Positions 20,036-29,597 of a DNA stretch of 33,638 bases are shown here, piece after piece. Each line of letters begins with the position of its first letter. The first letter of the stretch is position 1. Made by a program: the position numbers and the translations under genes. The stretch comes from Chara braunii (taxonomy: Eukaryota; Streptophyta; Charophyceae; Charales; Characeae): NCBI GenBank assembly GCA_003427395.1, contig BFEA01000128.1, positions 913,387 to 947,024 on the forward strand, read 5' to 3'. The notes below the pieces were generated by a model. That model searched no databases. It was not told where the DNA came from and saw nothing but the letters and a program-made list of their open reading frames with translations.

Positions 20036-22508
20036 TTAGGGTGAAAGGGAAGGGAGCTGCGTGGGCTCCTGGCTCAGTGAGGACTCCCCTGTGTCCTCTT
20101 CCATTGTGTTCTCGAACCCTTCCATACCTTTTCCTTCCCTGCTGAAGATCTCTTCTGGCAGTGTCGTCGCTAAGCTTGTTGCAGCCTGAATCATTGTTGC
20201 CTCAGTCCCCAGCGCTGTGAAAGGGAGTTGGGCAATTTCCCACCGTGGTTTCCATTGCAGGTCCTCTCCCAAGTTCGTTTCTGATCCGTACAGTGCTACA
20301 ACTGGGCGGGTGTCCAAGCAGCTTCCTTCCTTGGTTTCGCCTCTCTCCCCCAGTTCTTGTACCTTTAGGAGTTCTCCCCCCAGTCCTGCTACAATTGCCT
20401 TGGCTCCTGGTACAACCCTTGCCAGCAGCTCTTCTCTGCTCTGACCCTTTTCCAATCTTAGTAGTGTAAAGTTGGGAGTGGTCGCAATCTGCCACTCTTC
20501 TGTGATGGAGTTCATTTTTACTGGGAGCACCGTCCTCGAGGGTAGCAATGTTCTTCTCTCCTGCCTCACCTTTTCCGAGAATGCAAGCTGTGTCTGGTCG
20601 TTTAGGCTTTCCACTGTCGTTGTTTTTAGCTTGTGCTCATCATTGAGGTGACCCAACCTTTCCACTTGTGCGCTCAGAATTTCCGCTTGAAGAACCAAAT
20701 GTGCTCTTGATCTCTCTCCTTCCCTTCTCCCTCTTTTCCCTTCAAATCCTATCTTTTCCCTTCATTTTTTTTAGATGCTTTTTGGGGTTCCTCCTTCTTC
20801 TTTTTGTTGTACGTCTCTGGCAGAGCTGGCATTCTGTATCTGTTCGATCTCCAGTTGCTTTCTGTTACCATTCTTGCCTCTTTGTCCGTCAGTGCTTGTT
20901 CTTTCTTAGTCTTGCAGTACTGTTCTGCATAGAAGGCTGTCATTTCTTCTTCCTTCTCCATCGGGCCGTAGGGGTTTGCGGACACTGGGAAGGGGTGATT
21001 GTGTGTTCCTGTCCCTGCTCTTTGCTCGAGTTTCTCTTCCTCTCTATAGTAGGTCATGTGCAATTCAAATCTTGTTTCTCTCTCCCTCTTTGCTTTTTGG
21101 ATGCATTCCTTAATCTCTGCCAAGGTGGAGTCTTCCCAAGGGGCATACTCTTCTTCGCTGTATTATTCTTTTACTTCCTCTGTTTCTTCCATTTGAATGT
21201 TTTTGGTTGTTTTGCTTTTCCCTTCATCCGGAGTCTTCCGTTTCTCTCCCACTATCGGTCTTCCTTCCATTTATGTTCCCTGTTGATCTTCCTCTCCTAC
21301 CCCCTCCTGAATTGATTGTGGGTTGTCCACCTCCATGCCTGCTGTTTCCTCACGTTGTTGCTTTCCTACTTTCTTTTGACCCCTTCTCGAGTATGTTGAT
21401 AGCATTTTCTTCCTCTCTGCTTCCATCTCCTGTTCTCTTTCTTGTCTGCTCTTTTCCTTCTCTTGCAATTCCTTTTCCTCCATTTCCCCAGTCTCGTTCA
21501 GATCCATAATCAGATCCTTAAGACAACGTTCTTCTTGAATTATTTCAAGGTTTAGCACCGGGTCCCTCGTGAAGATTTTCGCAGATTTATTTTCCATTGT
21601 CATGGTTTGCCATCTGCGGTCTGAGGGGGGTTATACATCAGGCCTTGGGGTTGGTTCTCCCTCCGGTACCCAGACCCAGTCAGGGACTGGTAGGTTGTTA
21701 TTGAAGATCCACCCTACGTACTGGTTGCTTCTCACGTACCAGAAACCTGGTTCATCGTCCACTTCCTCCAGGCTCATCTGTCTGAGTACCCTCAGTTTCG
21801 CTGTCTCAATGTTTTTCGGGCAGTTCGGGTCCGTTCCCATGTGTCCCCTCTTCCTACACTTGAAGCACAATGGGTTGCTTTTGCAGGACACTGTCACCTT
21901 GATTGTCCTGTCTCTCATGACGAAGAACCAATAATCCGGCATTTGCGGTGGGATGTTGTTGCCCAGGTTCAGACAGACTGTCATGGTGTTGTGTTGCGGC
22001 ACCAAAAAATTTGGCGTTGTGATTATCCACTCGACTACTTTGAGTTGGTTGTACTCCATGCAGCCCTACGTGTACATTGTCGGATTGTACCCAGTAAGTA
22101 CTTTTTCATCAGTTCTTGTTTGTATCGCGAGGGTGTCATTTGGAAGGGGGTATCCGGTTTCCATGGGAGCATCATGACTAGTTAGGAGTTACAAGTAAAG
22201 GTCTTGTTCCTCAGGAAGTCTGCATAGGTCGGATCCTTGCAAATCACCATTATAATGTTCCTTGTTCGTGGGTGGAATGATACTTTCGGTTCAGTTCCTT
22301 GCACAGGTTCTAGGCTTTTGAGTTTTTCCCACATCCATTTGAGCTTTGATAGGCAATTCAACTCTTGGCGTTTCCTGGAGAAGGTAAACAATACCGCGTG
22401 TTTTTCATGAAATTCGTCCAGCTTCGGGGGACGTTCTTTTGGGTACTCATATACCACAACTTCTTCCTTTTTGTTTCCCTCTACTTCGACCAGTTTCACG
22501 CTCCTCAC
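20036..22508 (-). pseudogene. LINE ORF1 (gag-like RNA-binding protein with CCHC zinc knuckle), interrupted
   Basis: Several consecutive minus-strand open segments (22508-22182, 22059-21631, 21603-21271, 21123-20749, 20698-20036) make up an ORF1-like protein upstream of ORF2. The second segment has CFKCRKRGHMGTDPNC (21867-21820), a zinc knuckle of spacing C-x2-C-x4-H-x6-C; the usual last spacing is x4, so the ligand may be shifted or an indel is present. Before the knuckle, PDYWFFVMRDRTIKVTVSC resembles the region preceding zinc knuckles in plant LINE ORF1 proteins. The third and fourth segments are rich in Glu, Lys and Gln (EKELQEKEKSRQEREQEME) and likely form coiled coil. Such proteins bind LINE RNA in particles. 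Stops and frame changes separate the segments. Confidence 0.75.
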
Positions 22509-22680
22509 CAGGTTTGTTTTGGTCTGTTCTGCCAGCTAATTCTGTGTTTCGATTCCCATTCTTTCCATTTCGTTTCTTTGGTCTCTGACTCTTGTCCTTT
22601 GCCCTTGTTTGGCTGCTCCCTTTGGGAGATGTTGTCTTGGTGGACTGTCTCTTTCCTTAATTGCGTAGGGCTATACTGAC

Positions 22681-24120
22681 CCAAGTTGTGGAAGCTTATT
22701 TGTTTCTGTTACTGAATAAATAAATACCAATTTGGGCAAAAAATTCCCCAAAAAATGAATAAAGGAATAATTAGGACGAGAATAACAAAAAATGGTAGTC
22801 TAAAAAATTTTCTTTTAAAGTCTTATTCTCTTCAAAAATAGTTGATGGTGAATCGTGCTGGGCGGTCTGATTGGGTGAATCAATGCTTGTTTAGGAAGTC
22901 AAAGTTGATTCTTGGTTTTTACTCGCTAAATGTTCTCTGTTCGACGGATTGCTATCCGTATTTCTTCTACTGAATAGGTCTTTAATTTCGCACTTCCCTG
23001 TTGTAGCCACTTGAATTAAATTTTATCTTCATGGATTTCCTGGCTGGGTTGTCGTAAATTGTTCCCTTTGATGCTAATTCTAGGGGGGTTCTGAAATTCC
23101 GGCTACTCTGTTGAGTCCTATCGTAGGTTTTTGCGAGGGGTGCAGGGCGAGTGGTTTGGTATTTACTGGTGAGAAGGGGATGGGGGGAATTCTGTGATAG
23201 GGAGGGGATGGATCAAGTTGATCCAATTGGGTGGCGAGTGATGGGCTATTGGAAGATGGGGCGAGGAGGATGGGAATGTGGGGCAAGAGGGTGAATGGTG
23301 GGGGGAATATGTACTGGGGTTTTTGCTTGCATAAGAGACAATAATCAGGTGAGAATTGGATGGGCGGGTAGTGGGCCCGAGAGAGTGCAGCGGTGGGTTC
23401 GATTCGGGCAATTAGTTGTTAAGAATTTATGGGGGACACGGGATGGTTGGGTGAGTGGTTCTGGACTAGAGGTGATGGGTCAGGAGTAGCGACTGTAGGG
23501 GGGTGGGGTTTATGGGAGGTTGACCAGCGCTTAGTGTTTGGGTGGTTATGATGAGGTTGGGTTGGTCAGGGGGTTGGTAAGTACAGAGCTGGGAGAATAA
23601 GGGCGGAGGGGGGAGATTTGGGGGGAATGTAATGGAGTCGCGACAAGCAAGTTGTGTGGGGGGGGTTGCTTCTGTGGAGGAGGGTTCGTTGGTGGAATGG
23701 GGGGTGGGCGAAAGTGGGCGAGGTAGGAAAGTACGACGGGTAATGGTATCTCAAAAGTTGAATGGATGATGGTATGGGTGGGGTTGAGTTTGGAGCAAAG
23801 TGGGTTCCGACTCGAATGCACAACTATATTTTTGTCTGTTTCTACTCTATAGCTGCCCTGAACTTCTGCCCGGACTTTTCATGAATCCCCTTGCTATCTA
23901 ATAAAGGAAAAATGCTATTTCTATTTGAAAGACCTGTCTTGCCTACGTGCATGATCATTATCATGTGATGGATTCTTCTCTCCTTCCTTTCTTGGAAGCA
24001 CGCTTGGGGACCGTTTGAAGAGCACGCTCTTCCATGAGCTCTTCCCGCCTTTCGCGCTTGAACCAGTTGGGTCGGGGATTCGTTCGTACTTGTCTTACCT
24101 CATGATCAAAAGATGACAAA
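22681..24120. other. No supported gene; AT-rich then strongly G-rich (plus strand) sequence
   Basis: 22681-23060 is AT-rich. From about 23080 to 23820 the plus strand is very rich in GGG and GTGG, so minus-strand frames encode Pro/Ser-rich low-complexity peptides. Because it lies just upstream of LINE ORF1 on the minus strand, it could be the LINE 5' UTR, but no boundary is visible. No exon was recognised. Confidence 0.4.
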
Positions 24121-26070
24121 GCCGACCTTTAGGGAGATCGAGGATAATGATGATGCTGTCCTTCGTTCAACTCTCCAATTGCCTCGTTTCTCCATGGAGG
24201 CCGATTCCCACTTGGGAGCATCCCTTGCTTTTCTGTAAGTTCCCTTTTCTTTCTCCTCTTTCCTTTCTCTCGCCCCGATGTTCCTTGTCTTTTCCCTTAC
24301 TTAGATTCCTCGTTCTCTCCTCTTGTCCCTTTTCTCCGAGACCTTTCCTCCCCTTGTGCTGACACCCCTCTCTCTTTTCCCTGTTTTACCTTCCCACCCC
24401 CTTCTTTCCTTCTCTGAAGCTTCTTTCTCTTTTTGGCAATGGACGGGCCACACCCTTGGGCGTGGTGTGCTGTGCTGCGTGGGGGCTTCTTCTTCCTTCC
24501 CGATGCTTCCCGCCCAAATTTCGTTCGTTCAAAATGAGAAACGGGCGCGCGGCGTTTTCACGCCTGGCATCGCGTGGTCGTTCACCCTTGGAGTGCTCGC
24601 GATCGTGCTAACCAGCACGCTTGAATGTGTTGTACATCCTGATTCAGACCCAAAACTACCTCCCGCAGACAGACAGAAAACTACCTCATTATGGCTGTAT
24701 CAAACGCAGACAGAAAAGTTGCACATGTTCCTGAGGTCTCAGCACAACCACTTTATTAATGTCACCGTATGCTGATTTTGAATGCTCTCAAGACAGCCTT
24801 TTGGATGTATCCAGTCGCTTTTACAGCCACATGAGCATATGCTCATTGGAGGACGATCAAAGCACAATACCCTTCCTTTGTAACGTGCTGGCACGATGCT
24901 GCGTCACATGACGTCGCATGGGGTGAAAAATTGTCCAAAACATGTGTGAAGATTACGGACCTCACCTTCGTCACGCATAAACAGATTTCAAATTTAACTA
25001 AATGTCAGTTTAAGGGCAAAGTAAGGAGTGTGGAAGAGAGATGAAAACACATGAAAATATGAAAACAAGGCTCAAGAACCAGTCTGTTCTTGACAACAGA
25101 GAGGAGATACTTTGTAAGGACGAGACGGATGAGGACATGGAAGACCTAGCTGAGCGTTACTTAGTACAACAATTACCACAACGGATGGCGTTGAGCACGC
25201 CCATGGAACACTCCTGAGTCCTCACAAATGGCATGTCGATTGCAGGCCAACATGAAGGAAGAGCGGCCACCACAAAAGACCAGTCATTCAGTATAACGCC
25301 CATGGCCACAAAATGAACACACAGTGTCGGGACGCGGAGGGCGCCTGCAGTCAGGAGGAAAGGAGGGACAGTCCTCTGCACACACGGATGCAGAAACCAT
25401 GTCGTTGTAGTGATTTTGACAGAGACAATGACAGCTGCAGCTGAGTGTGGCAGTGTTTATAGGTGTGCAAAGGAGAAGGTCGCTGTGTGTTCATACATTC
25501 CCCTGCTGCATGGGGGCTGAGAAATGATTGTCATTTGCAGATACAAATATGGTCTACGCCTTGTGAGGTAACTCGCAGTTTGTGCAAATCATGTTCTAAT
25601 CCCGGGACATTGGGGCTGCATGCTGAGTGGGGACTGCCCCCCCCTTCGATTGGGAGTTGATCCTGGACGGGGACCATCTCCTGTTCTGCACGTTACTCGT
25701 GAATATTTGGTGCTGCAGCATGCAAAACACGGTCTCCTTGCTGCCTGCAAGAAGTCAGACTGTCTGCAGGGGGCACAAGAGAGCGGATACTGTCGTTTGG
25801 AACAAAGCAACAGCAACGACCTGTGAAACATGTTAAACAACTTAAACAAAAAAAAAAAAAAAGAACACAACAACGCAAAAAGACTAGGCGATGAGGTGAT
25901 GGGTGGAAAATTGGAACTGCAATAGCCATTGTCAAAAATGACTGACACTGTGTTTCCCCATCAGAAGGTGACCATTTATTTGCTACTTCTGCTCTGCTGC
26001 TACCTGCCGATCCGAATGCTACCCTGAGAAGATGAGCTTGTGTTTGCTCTTTGTTTCTGTACCTGTTCAG
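24121..26070. other. Intron sequence of the RCC1 gene; no supported gene
   Basis: This is the part of the long first intron downstream of the LINE. It has pyrimidine-rich sequence (24240-24430), an A-rich tract at about 25848-25862 and a polypyrimidine stretch leading into the acceptor at 26069-26070. Open frames are short and have no recognisable domain. Confidence 0.45.
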
Positions 26071-26160
26071 CTGGGGGTGGGTGACATGGTGGACAGATAT
26101 GCCATGGTTCCTGTGGCGCTTCCTGGGCATGTCAGGGTCACTCAGGTGGCAGCTGGAAAG
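26071..26160 (+). CDS. RCC1-family protein, middle exon (30 codons)
   Basis: A 90-base exon in phase 0 at both ends, encoding LGVGDMVDRYAMVPVALPG and then HVRVTQVAAGK. It is preceded by a polypyrimidine tract and TTCAG (26066-26070) and followed by the strong donor GTAAGC (26161). It begins exactly where the exon ending at 14816 stops (FGANSHGQ then LGVGD). It ends exactly where the exon at 31026 resumes (VAAGK then AFSLAVTEDG), so the three rebuild canonical RCC1 repeats without adding or losing a residue. That fit is the main evidence that the exons belong to one gene across the LINE insertion. Confidence 0.85.
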
Positions 26161-26827
26161 GTAAGCTTTTGGGAGCAAAAAGAATCCAAATAGAAAAGGC
26201 AAATAACTTATGAATTTGGAAGTCTTTGAAATACGTGTGGCTGGCAATTCACACAATGCTTCTCATAAGTGTCTGCCATGGTGCTACTACACATAATCAA
26301 ATGAAAACTCACCGGACACACGTTACAAGAAAGTCATGGCCAGATTCGAGAGTTACGGCGAGGCAACTCGATAAATGTAAGGGTACGACACATGGGTCAG
26401 CAAGGTCCTGAATTTTTAGGGCTGAAAACTGTGCAGTGGAAAAGAGGAAGCAATTTGTCGTTGTGCTGAAATCAGGCGCACACTTCATGTAGAAGAAATT
26501 AGCACATTATGTCAGGCTTCACTTCTCGCGGAGGACACAATGTGCAAGTACAAAAACTGACGCATCCAAACGTATGCTCCAGCATCGCCCTTCTGCCTAC
26601 AGAGTCCTCTTCAGCCCTGAAAGTTCGCATCTTCAAGATCTTCAGCATAGAGAGGGATGCAGATCCTGAAGATGTTGAAGTGCTGAAAGTCCCCAAGAGA
26701 AGGGGGCGAGCTGGGGCGCAGTATTGTCCCCCTCCCCTCCTCTTCTCCAGGGATTTCCATGGCAGGGGGGTAGCGAAAGACCCTGAAGGACTTGGAGTGG
26801 TCAAAATCTTGAAGGTGGGGGAAGGGA
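26161..26827. other. Intron sequence of the RCC1 gene; no supported gene
   Basis: This is the 5' part of the second intron. A plus-strand open frame (26509-26958) continues into the G-rich tract but is low in complexity and repeats DPED and LKV-like words, so it is not considered a gene. Confidence 0.4.
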
Positions 26828-26926
26828 GGTATGGGCTTAGAGGCAGGGGGAGCAAGGGAGGCAGGGGCACAGTGGGGACAGGGGGCAGGGGGCAAAGGGG
26901 GCAAGGGGGAGCAGGGTGGGTGCAGA
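26828..26926 (+). repeat. G-rich tract with G-quadruplex potential
   Basis: Many runs of three to five G separated by one to six bases (GGCAGGGGG, GGGGGCAGGGGGCAAAGGGG) fit the G-quadruplex pattern on the plus strand, which is the strand of the RCC1 transcript. It lies inside an intron. Confidence 0.7.
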
Positions 26927-27283
26927 GCATCCCACTCCGCCCTCCCCTCCCTTGTTAGGACGTTCTCCAGTCCATTGTTGTCAAGCTAGGCTTGGGCCCT
27001 TTCCTGCTGTCCGGTATGTCTGGCCCAGGGTCTGGACCGGACATCCAGCCGGATGGGTCTGTTCGGCCCAGTGCAAAAGAGGAAAACAAAATTCAATAAC
27101 ATCTGAAGTTCTGAACGAATAAATATCTCATAGAGAACACCAATACAAGCAACCTTTGGCTGAGGGTCACCTCCAAATTGGTAATAAAATCCAAGATAAA
27201 AAGTAAAAACGATTTTTTTCAAATTTTTTGAATTTTTTTCAAAATTTTTGTCCTTTTCAATTCAACCAGCAGTACCTTTCCAA

Positions 27284-27479
27284 GCCATTTTTCTACAATG
27301 CGGCTGCATGCGTGCTGTGTCTGGCAGGATGAACCGGGCATGCCAGTTCACAAAATACATCCAGGTGAATTACATCGCATGCACCGCCCGCTTTGCCTGA
27401 GTGTACTTTTTTGCGAAGTGGCAGGCTGGTACATCCTGCCAGGCGCAGTGCGCATGCAGCCGTGTTGTAGAAAAATGGC
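27284..27479. repeat. Foldback hairpin with arms of 48 bp or more
   Basis: 27284-27331 (GCCATTTTTCTACAATGCGG ... CTGGCAGGATG) pairs with 27432-27479 (CATCCTGCCAGG ... TTGTAGAAAAATGGC) with a handful of mismatches. Weaker pairing extends inward to about 27361/27403 and outward to about 27254/27510. No coding capacity is visible. It is probably a small non-autonomous foldback transposon or an inverted duplication, and its transcript would form a long imperfect hairpin. Confidence 0.75.
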
Positions 27480-27719
27480 TCGAAACATCCTGGTGGTTTT
27501 GAGTTGTCCCGGATTTTTGGACAAAAGAAATGAGCTGGGCCATCCGGGTCCTGAAGTCCAGCCCACACATCTGGCTCCTGGACATCCGGTGGTCTACTGT
27601 CTCCCCCCGAACATAATGCACCTTGAAAATGAATGCACACAAGGTATGCTCCCAGCCCGATACATTCAAAATGAGGTTGCATTGTGTTCAGGGACGAAGA
27701 TGGTAGCCATCAAGATCAT

Positions 27720-27785
27720 TGAAGGAAGGAGGGTTAAAGCCCCTAAATGTCCTGGAAGGAGGGTTAAAGACCCTAAATGTTCTGA
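27720..27785 (+). repeat. Two-copy tandem repeat (~33-bp unit)
   Basis: The unit GGAAGGAGGGTTAAAGCCCC...AAATGTCCT is followed at once by a second copy differing at two positions (GACCC, TTCT). It lies in the RCC1 intron, and no function is apparent. Confidence 0.75.
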
Positions 27786-27901
27786 GGGCATACTCACCCT
27801 GGCACTTTTTTACTTATTTCTGGACGGAATTGTGGGCAGGTGCATACATGTCCGGCCCTAAATGCAGCCACATACATTTAACTTGATTTTCGAGATCATG
27901 C

Positions 27902-28135
27902 TTTTTTTTTTTTTTTTTTTTTTGAAACACCCGTCTGGGTTCTAGGGGTGCTGATACAAGCAGTCACCTCTAGCACCATAGGGGGGGGCTCCATCTATCG
28001 GTGGGGAGCAACACCTGCTGGAAATCAGGTCCAGCGTCCCTTGTACAAACTCATGTCCGTATTGAAGTCTTGAAGTTGCCTGCCAGCATTGATTACCCTG
28101 GGAGCCCAGACGATTGACTGCGCAGGACACCTGGC
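27902..28135 (-). repeat. SINE-like element with poly-A tail (minus strand)
   Basis: A 22-T run (27902-27923) marks the tail. Reading the minus strand, the unit holds GGGACGCTGGACCTGATTTC followed by CAGCAGGTGTTGCTCCCCAC, then a GATAGATGGAGCC segment and the tail. This is the same order as the right arm at 359-481. GCTGGA/TCCAGC and GCTCC/GGAGC each form a short stem, so the core has two consecutive hairpins. No clear A or B box was found in this copy, so its promoter type is unknown. Confidence 0.7.
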
Positions 28136-28138
28136 AAA

Positions 28139-28747
28139 TCATGAATAGCCAAATCTCCCTTTTATGCTGCAGTCAGTCCTCCGATTTAGTGACCAGGACC
28201 TGGGTGCCAGTCTTACCAGCGGTGTCATAGGTGGACCGACCTGATGTGAAAAGGGGGCAGGGAGGCTGGTTGGTTCTGAACCCAAGGGGCGACTGGGGCA
28301 GACAGCCTGTTCCTCCCACTTATCCATCCTGATAGGTCTCCCTAGGGCTCCGCTGGACGGGTTCCCCTGTGTCACGGAATACCAGCTCAATTCAGCCAAA
28401 TAATTGTTGGGGAATAGGTCTGGGAATTCAGAGGCAGGGGGGAGTGGGGTGTCGCTGGGGATCGCTGCCCACTCATGGAAGATCAATCGATAGTCCTTCT
28501 GCGATGTGTCCAATCGATTGTTGTTATCCAGTTGCCCCCCATCCCATTGGACCCTTGCAATCCATCCTCCCTGTTCACCCCCCAGCCAGTCCATGCAGAA
28601 TTCATGTAGTTTCTGGATAATGTCTGACCTTTTTTGTCGTGTGAGTACGCCCTGAATGAGGGGACACCGTTTCCCACAAATCCTCTGCCTGGTTTTCTCA
28701 GCTCGGCGAGGATCTGGAACCTCTAGAGGAACATGCTGCCTGTTCAT
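28139..28747 (-). CDS. Hypothetical protein ORF, 202 codons, antisense in RCC1 intron
   Basis: An uninterrupted frame from an ATG at 28747 to a stop at 28139; the frame stays open upstream without an ATG to at least 28786. I do not recognise the family. The sequence is rich in Trp, Arg, Pro and Gln and has motifs such as LHEFCMDWLGGEQGGW, YRLIFHEWAAI and YLAELSWYSV, with a basic C-terminus. Composition is protein-like, with evenly spread hydrophobic residues and no low-complexity runs. No signal peptide or membrane segment is visible. It lies immediately beside the SINE-like element at 27902-28135 on the same strand, so it may be a fragment of a mobile element gene. A chance open frame cannot be excluded. 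Confidence 0.35.
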   Translation of the reverse strand: MNRQHVPLEVPDPRRAEKTRQRICGKRCPLIQGVLTRQKRSDIIQKLHEFCMDWLGGEQGGWIARVQWDGGQLDNNNRLDTSQKDYRLIFHEWAAIPSDTPLPPASEFPDLFPNNYLAELSWYSVTQGNPSSGALGRPIRMDKWEEQAVCPSRPLGSEPTSLPAPFSHQVGPPMTPLVRLAPRSWSLNRRTDCSIKGRFGYS

Positions 28748-28790
28748 CGCCCAGGCAAAATTGAGAATCGAGATCGAGCGATCCAAAAAT

Positions 28791-28870
28791 TTCGGAGGCT
28801 TGGAGCTACCGGACCAAAATGGCTGGCGGCGCCAGCTAAAAGAAATGAAAAAGCGCCGCGCTGGCGTCTC
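28791..28870 (+). repeat. Dispersed GC-palindrome repeat, copy 2
   Basis: GAGCTACCGGACCAAAATGG is followed by CTGGCGGCGCCAGC, a palindromic core shared with 11861-11925 and 29311-29360. The left flank (TTCGGAGGCTTGGAGCTACC) also resembles the flank of the 29.3 kb copy, so similarity extends beyond the palindrome. Confidence 0.5.
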
Positions 28871-29000
28871 AGCAAAGCTTGGTGCAGAGGGGGAATCCGC
28901 CTCGGCTAACAGAGGCTCGAATGTACTGGTGGCTTAACCTTTTGGCCCGGATGCAAAGGGGCGATCAATGCTGCTGATTCAGTATTTTTTCTTTTCTTAG

Positions 29001-29063
29001 GATGCCCAGAGGGGTGTGCCCTGGGAAGATGCCTTGGGCACCACATGCGTTCAAGTCTTCAAG
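29001..29063 (+). CDS. Candidate 21-codon cassette exon of the RCC1 gene
   Basis: TTTTTTCTTTTCTTAG (ending at 29000) is a strong acceptor, and AAG/GTATTG at 29064 is a good donor. The 63 bases between them are open in phase 0 at both ends and read DAQRGVPWEDALGTTC then VQVFK. Inclusion would insert 21 residues between VAAGK and AFSLAV, the same loop position that carries the Asp/Gly-rich insert in the first exon. RCC1 repeats do not need it, so it would be optional. A chance splice-site pair is possible. Confidence 0.35.
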
Positions 29064-29310
29064 GTATTGACGCGTGCTCACGGTCTGCAATTCACATTGC
29101 GTATCACATTTCACTGGCTCTTCATCGTTGCGAGGGGGGAGATACCTGTTTGCTGAGAGTTTGCTAATCCAAACTTTGTTTTACGGTGACGTGCCGTGGA
29201 CTGTTGAGTTACCAGGACCTACGAGTCTCTCTTTCCCGACCTGGATTTCTACCGCGCACCAATTTTTGCTGAACCGTTGCGGGGACAAATTTGAATTTTT
29301 TTGCCTGATG

Positions 29311-29360
29311 AGGCTGGCGCTGCCAGCCTTTTTGATTTGGTAGGCCGAGGCCCGAAAGAC
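29311..29360 (-). repeat. Dispersed GC-palindrome repeat, copy 3
   Basis: On the minus strand CGGCCTACCAAATCAAAAAG is followed by GCTGGCAGCGCCAGCCTC, related to the copies at 11.9 and 28.8 kb. The core forms a GGCTGGC/GCCAGCC stem. Confidence 0.45.
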
Positions 29361-29451
29361 ACAGCATGTTAACGGACGCGTTGGAAAGACATTGCAGGCA
29401 AAGGCATTGGTCTAAGGTCATGGTTGGAAACAACATGAAAGTAAAATACTT

Positions 29452-29597
29452 CTCCCTCCCCTCCTCCCCCCCCCCTCCCCCCCCTCCTCTGAGAAAACAA
29501 GCTTGAGACTGCTAGGAGGAAGGGATATGAGCCCTCTCCTCTAGTAGACCTCCAGCTAGGCTCCAGTCTATTGGTGGAAACCTGGTCCATCATCCCT
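29452..29597 (-). repeat. Poly-C tract and diverged SINE-like fragment
   Basis: 29452-29491 is almost pure C with some T. From 29548 to 29597 the minus strand has GGATGATGGACCAGGTTTCC followed by ACCAATAGACTGGAGCC, a diverged copy of the conserved core of the SINE-like family. No tail was seen. Confidence 0.5.

Larger units (their letters stand above)
15083..22520 (-). mobile_element. Non-LTR retrotransposon (LINE, L1-like) in antisense in an RCC1 intron
   Basis: On the minus strand the order is ORF1 with zinc knuckle (22508-20036), a ~170-base spacer, then ORF2 with APE-type endonuclease, reverse transcriptase (mostly in the N gap) and C-terminal zinc finger (19861-15490). A ~380-base 3' region follows, and a 29-T run at 15083-15111 is the likely poly-A tail. 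No RNase H domain was recognised. The 5' end is not defined; AT-rich then G-rich sequence up to about 23.8 kb may be its 5' UTR. No convincing target-site duplication was found. ORF1 and the 5' half of ORF2 are interrupted, whereas the 3' half of ORF2 is open. Clustered single N calls suggest several similar copies were merged. Confidence 0.9.

Noticed and set aside
22930-22942. TGTTCTCTG near 22.93 kb as a target-site duplication partner of GGTTCTCTG before the LINE poly-T
   Set aside because: Only eight bases match, the LINE 5' end is not defined, and such a match is expected by chance in several kilobases.
24121-24234. Possible exon ending at a perfect GTAAGT donor (24235), reading REIEDNDDAVLRSTLQLP
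   Set aside because: It would end in phase 2, which does not fit the phase-0 joins of the RCC1 exons, and the peptide shows no family similarity. It may belong to nothing or to an unrelated transcript.
26509-26958. 149-codon plus-strand frame with Gly/Arg-rich C-terminus
   Set aside because: The C-terminal half is the translation of the G-rich tract, the start is arbitrary, and no motif is visible; it is more likely intron sequence.
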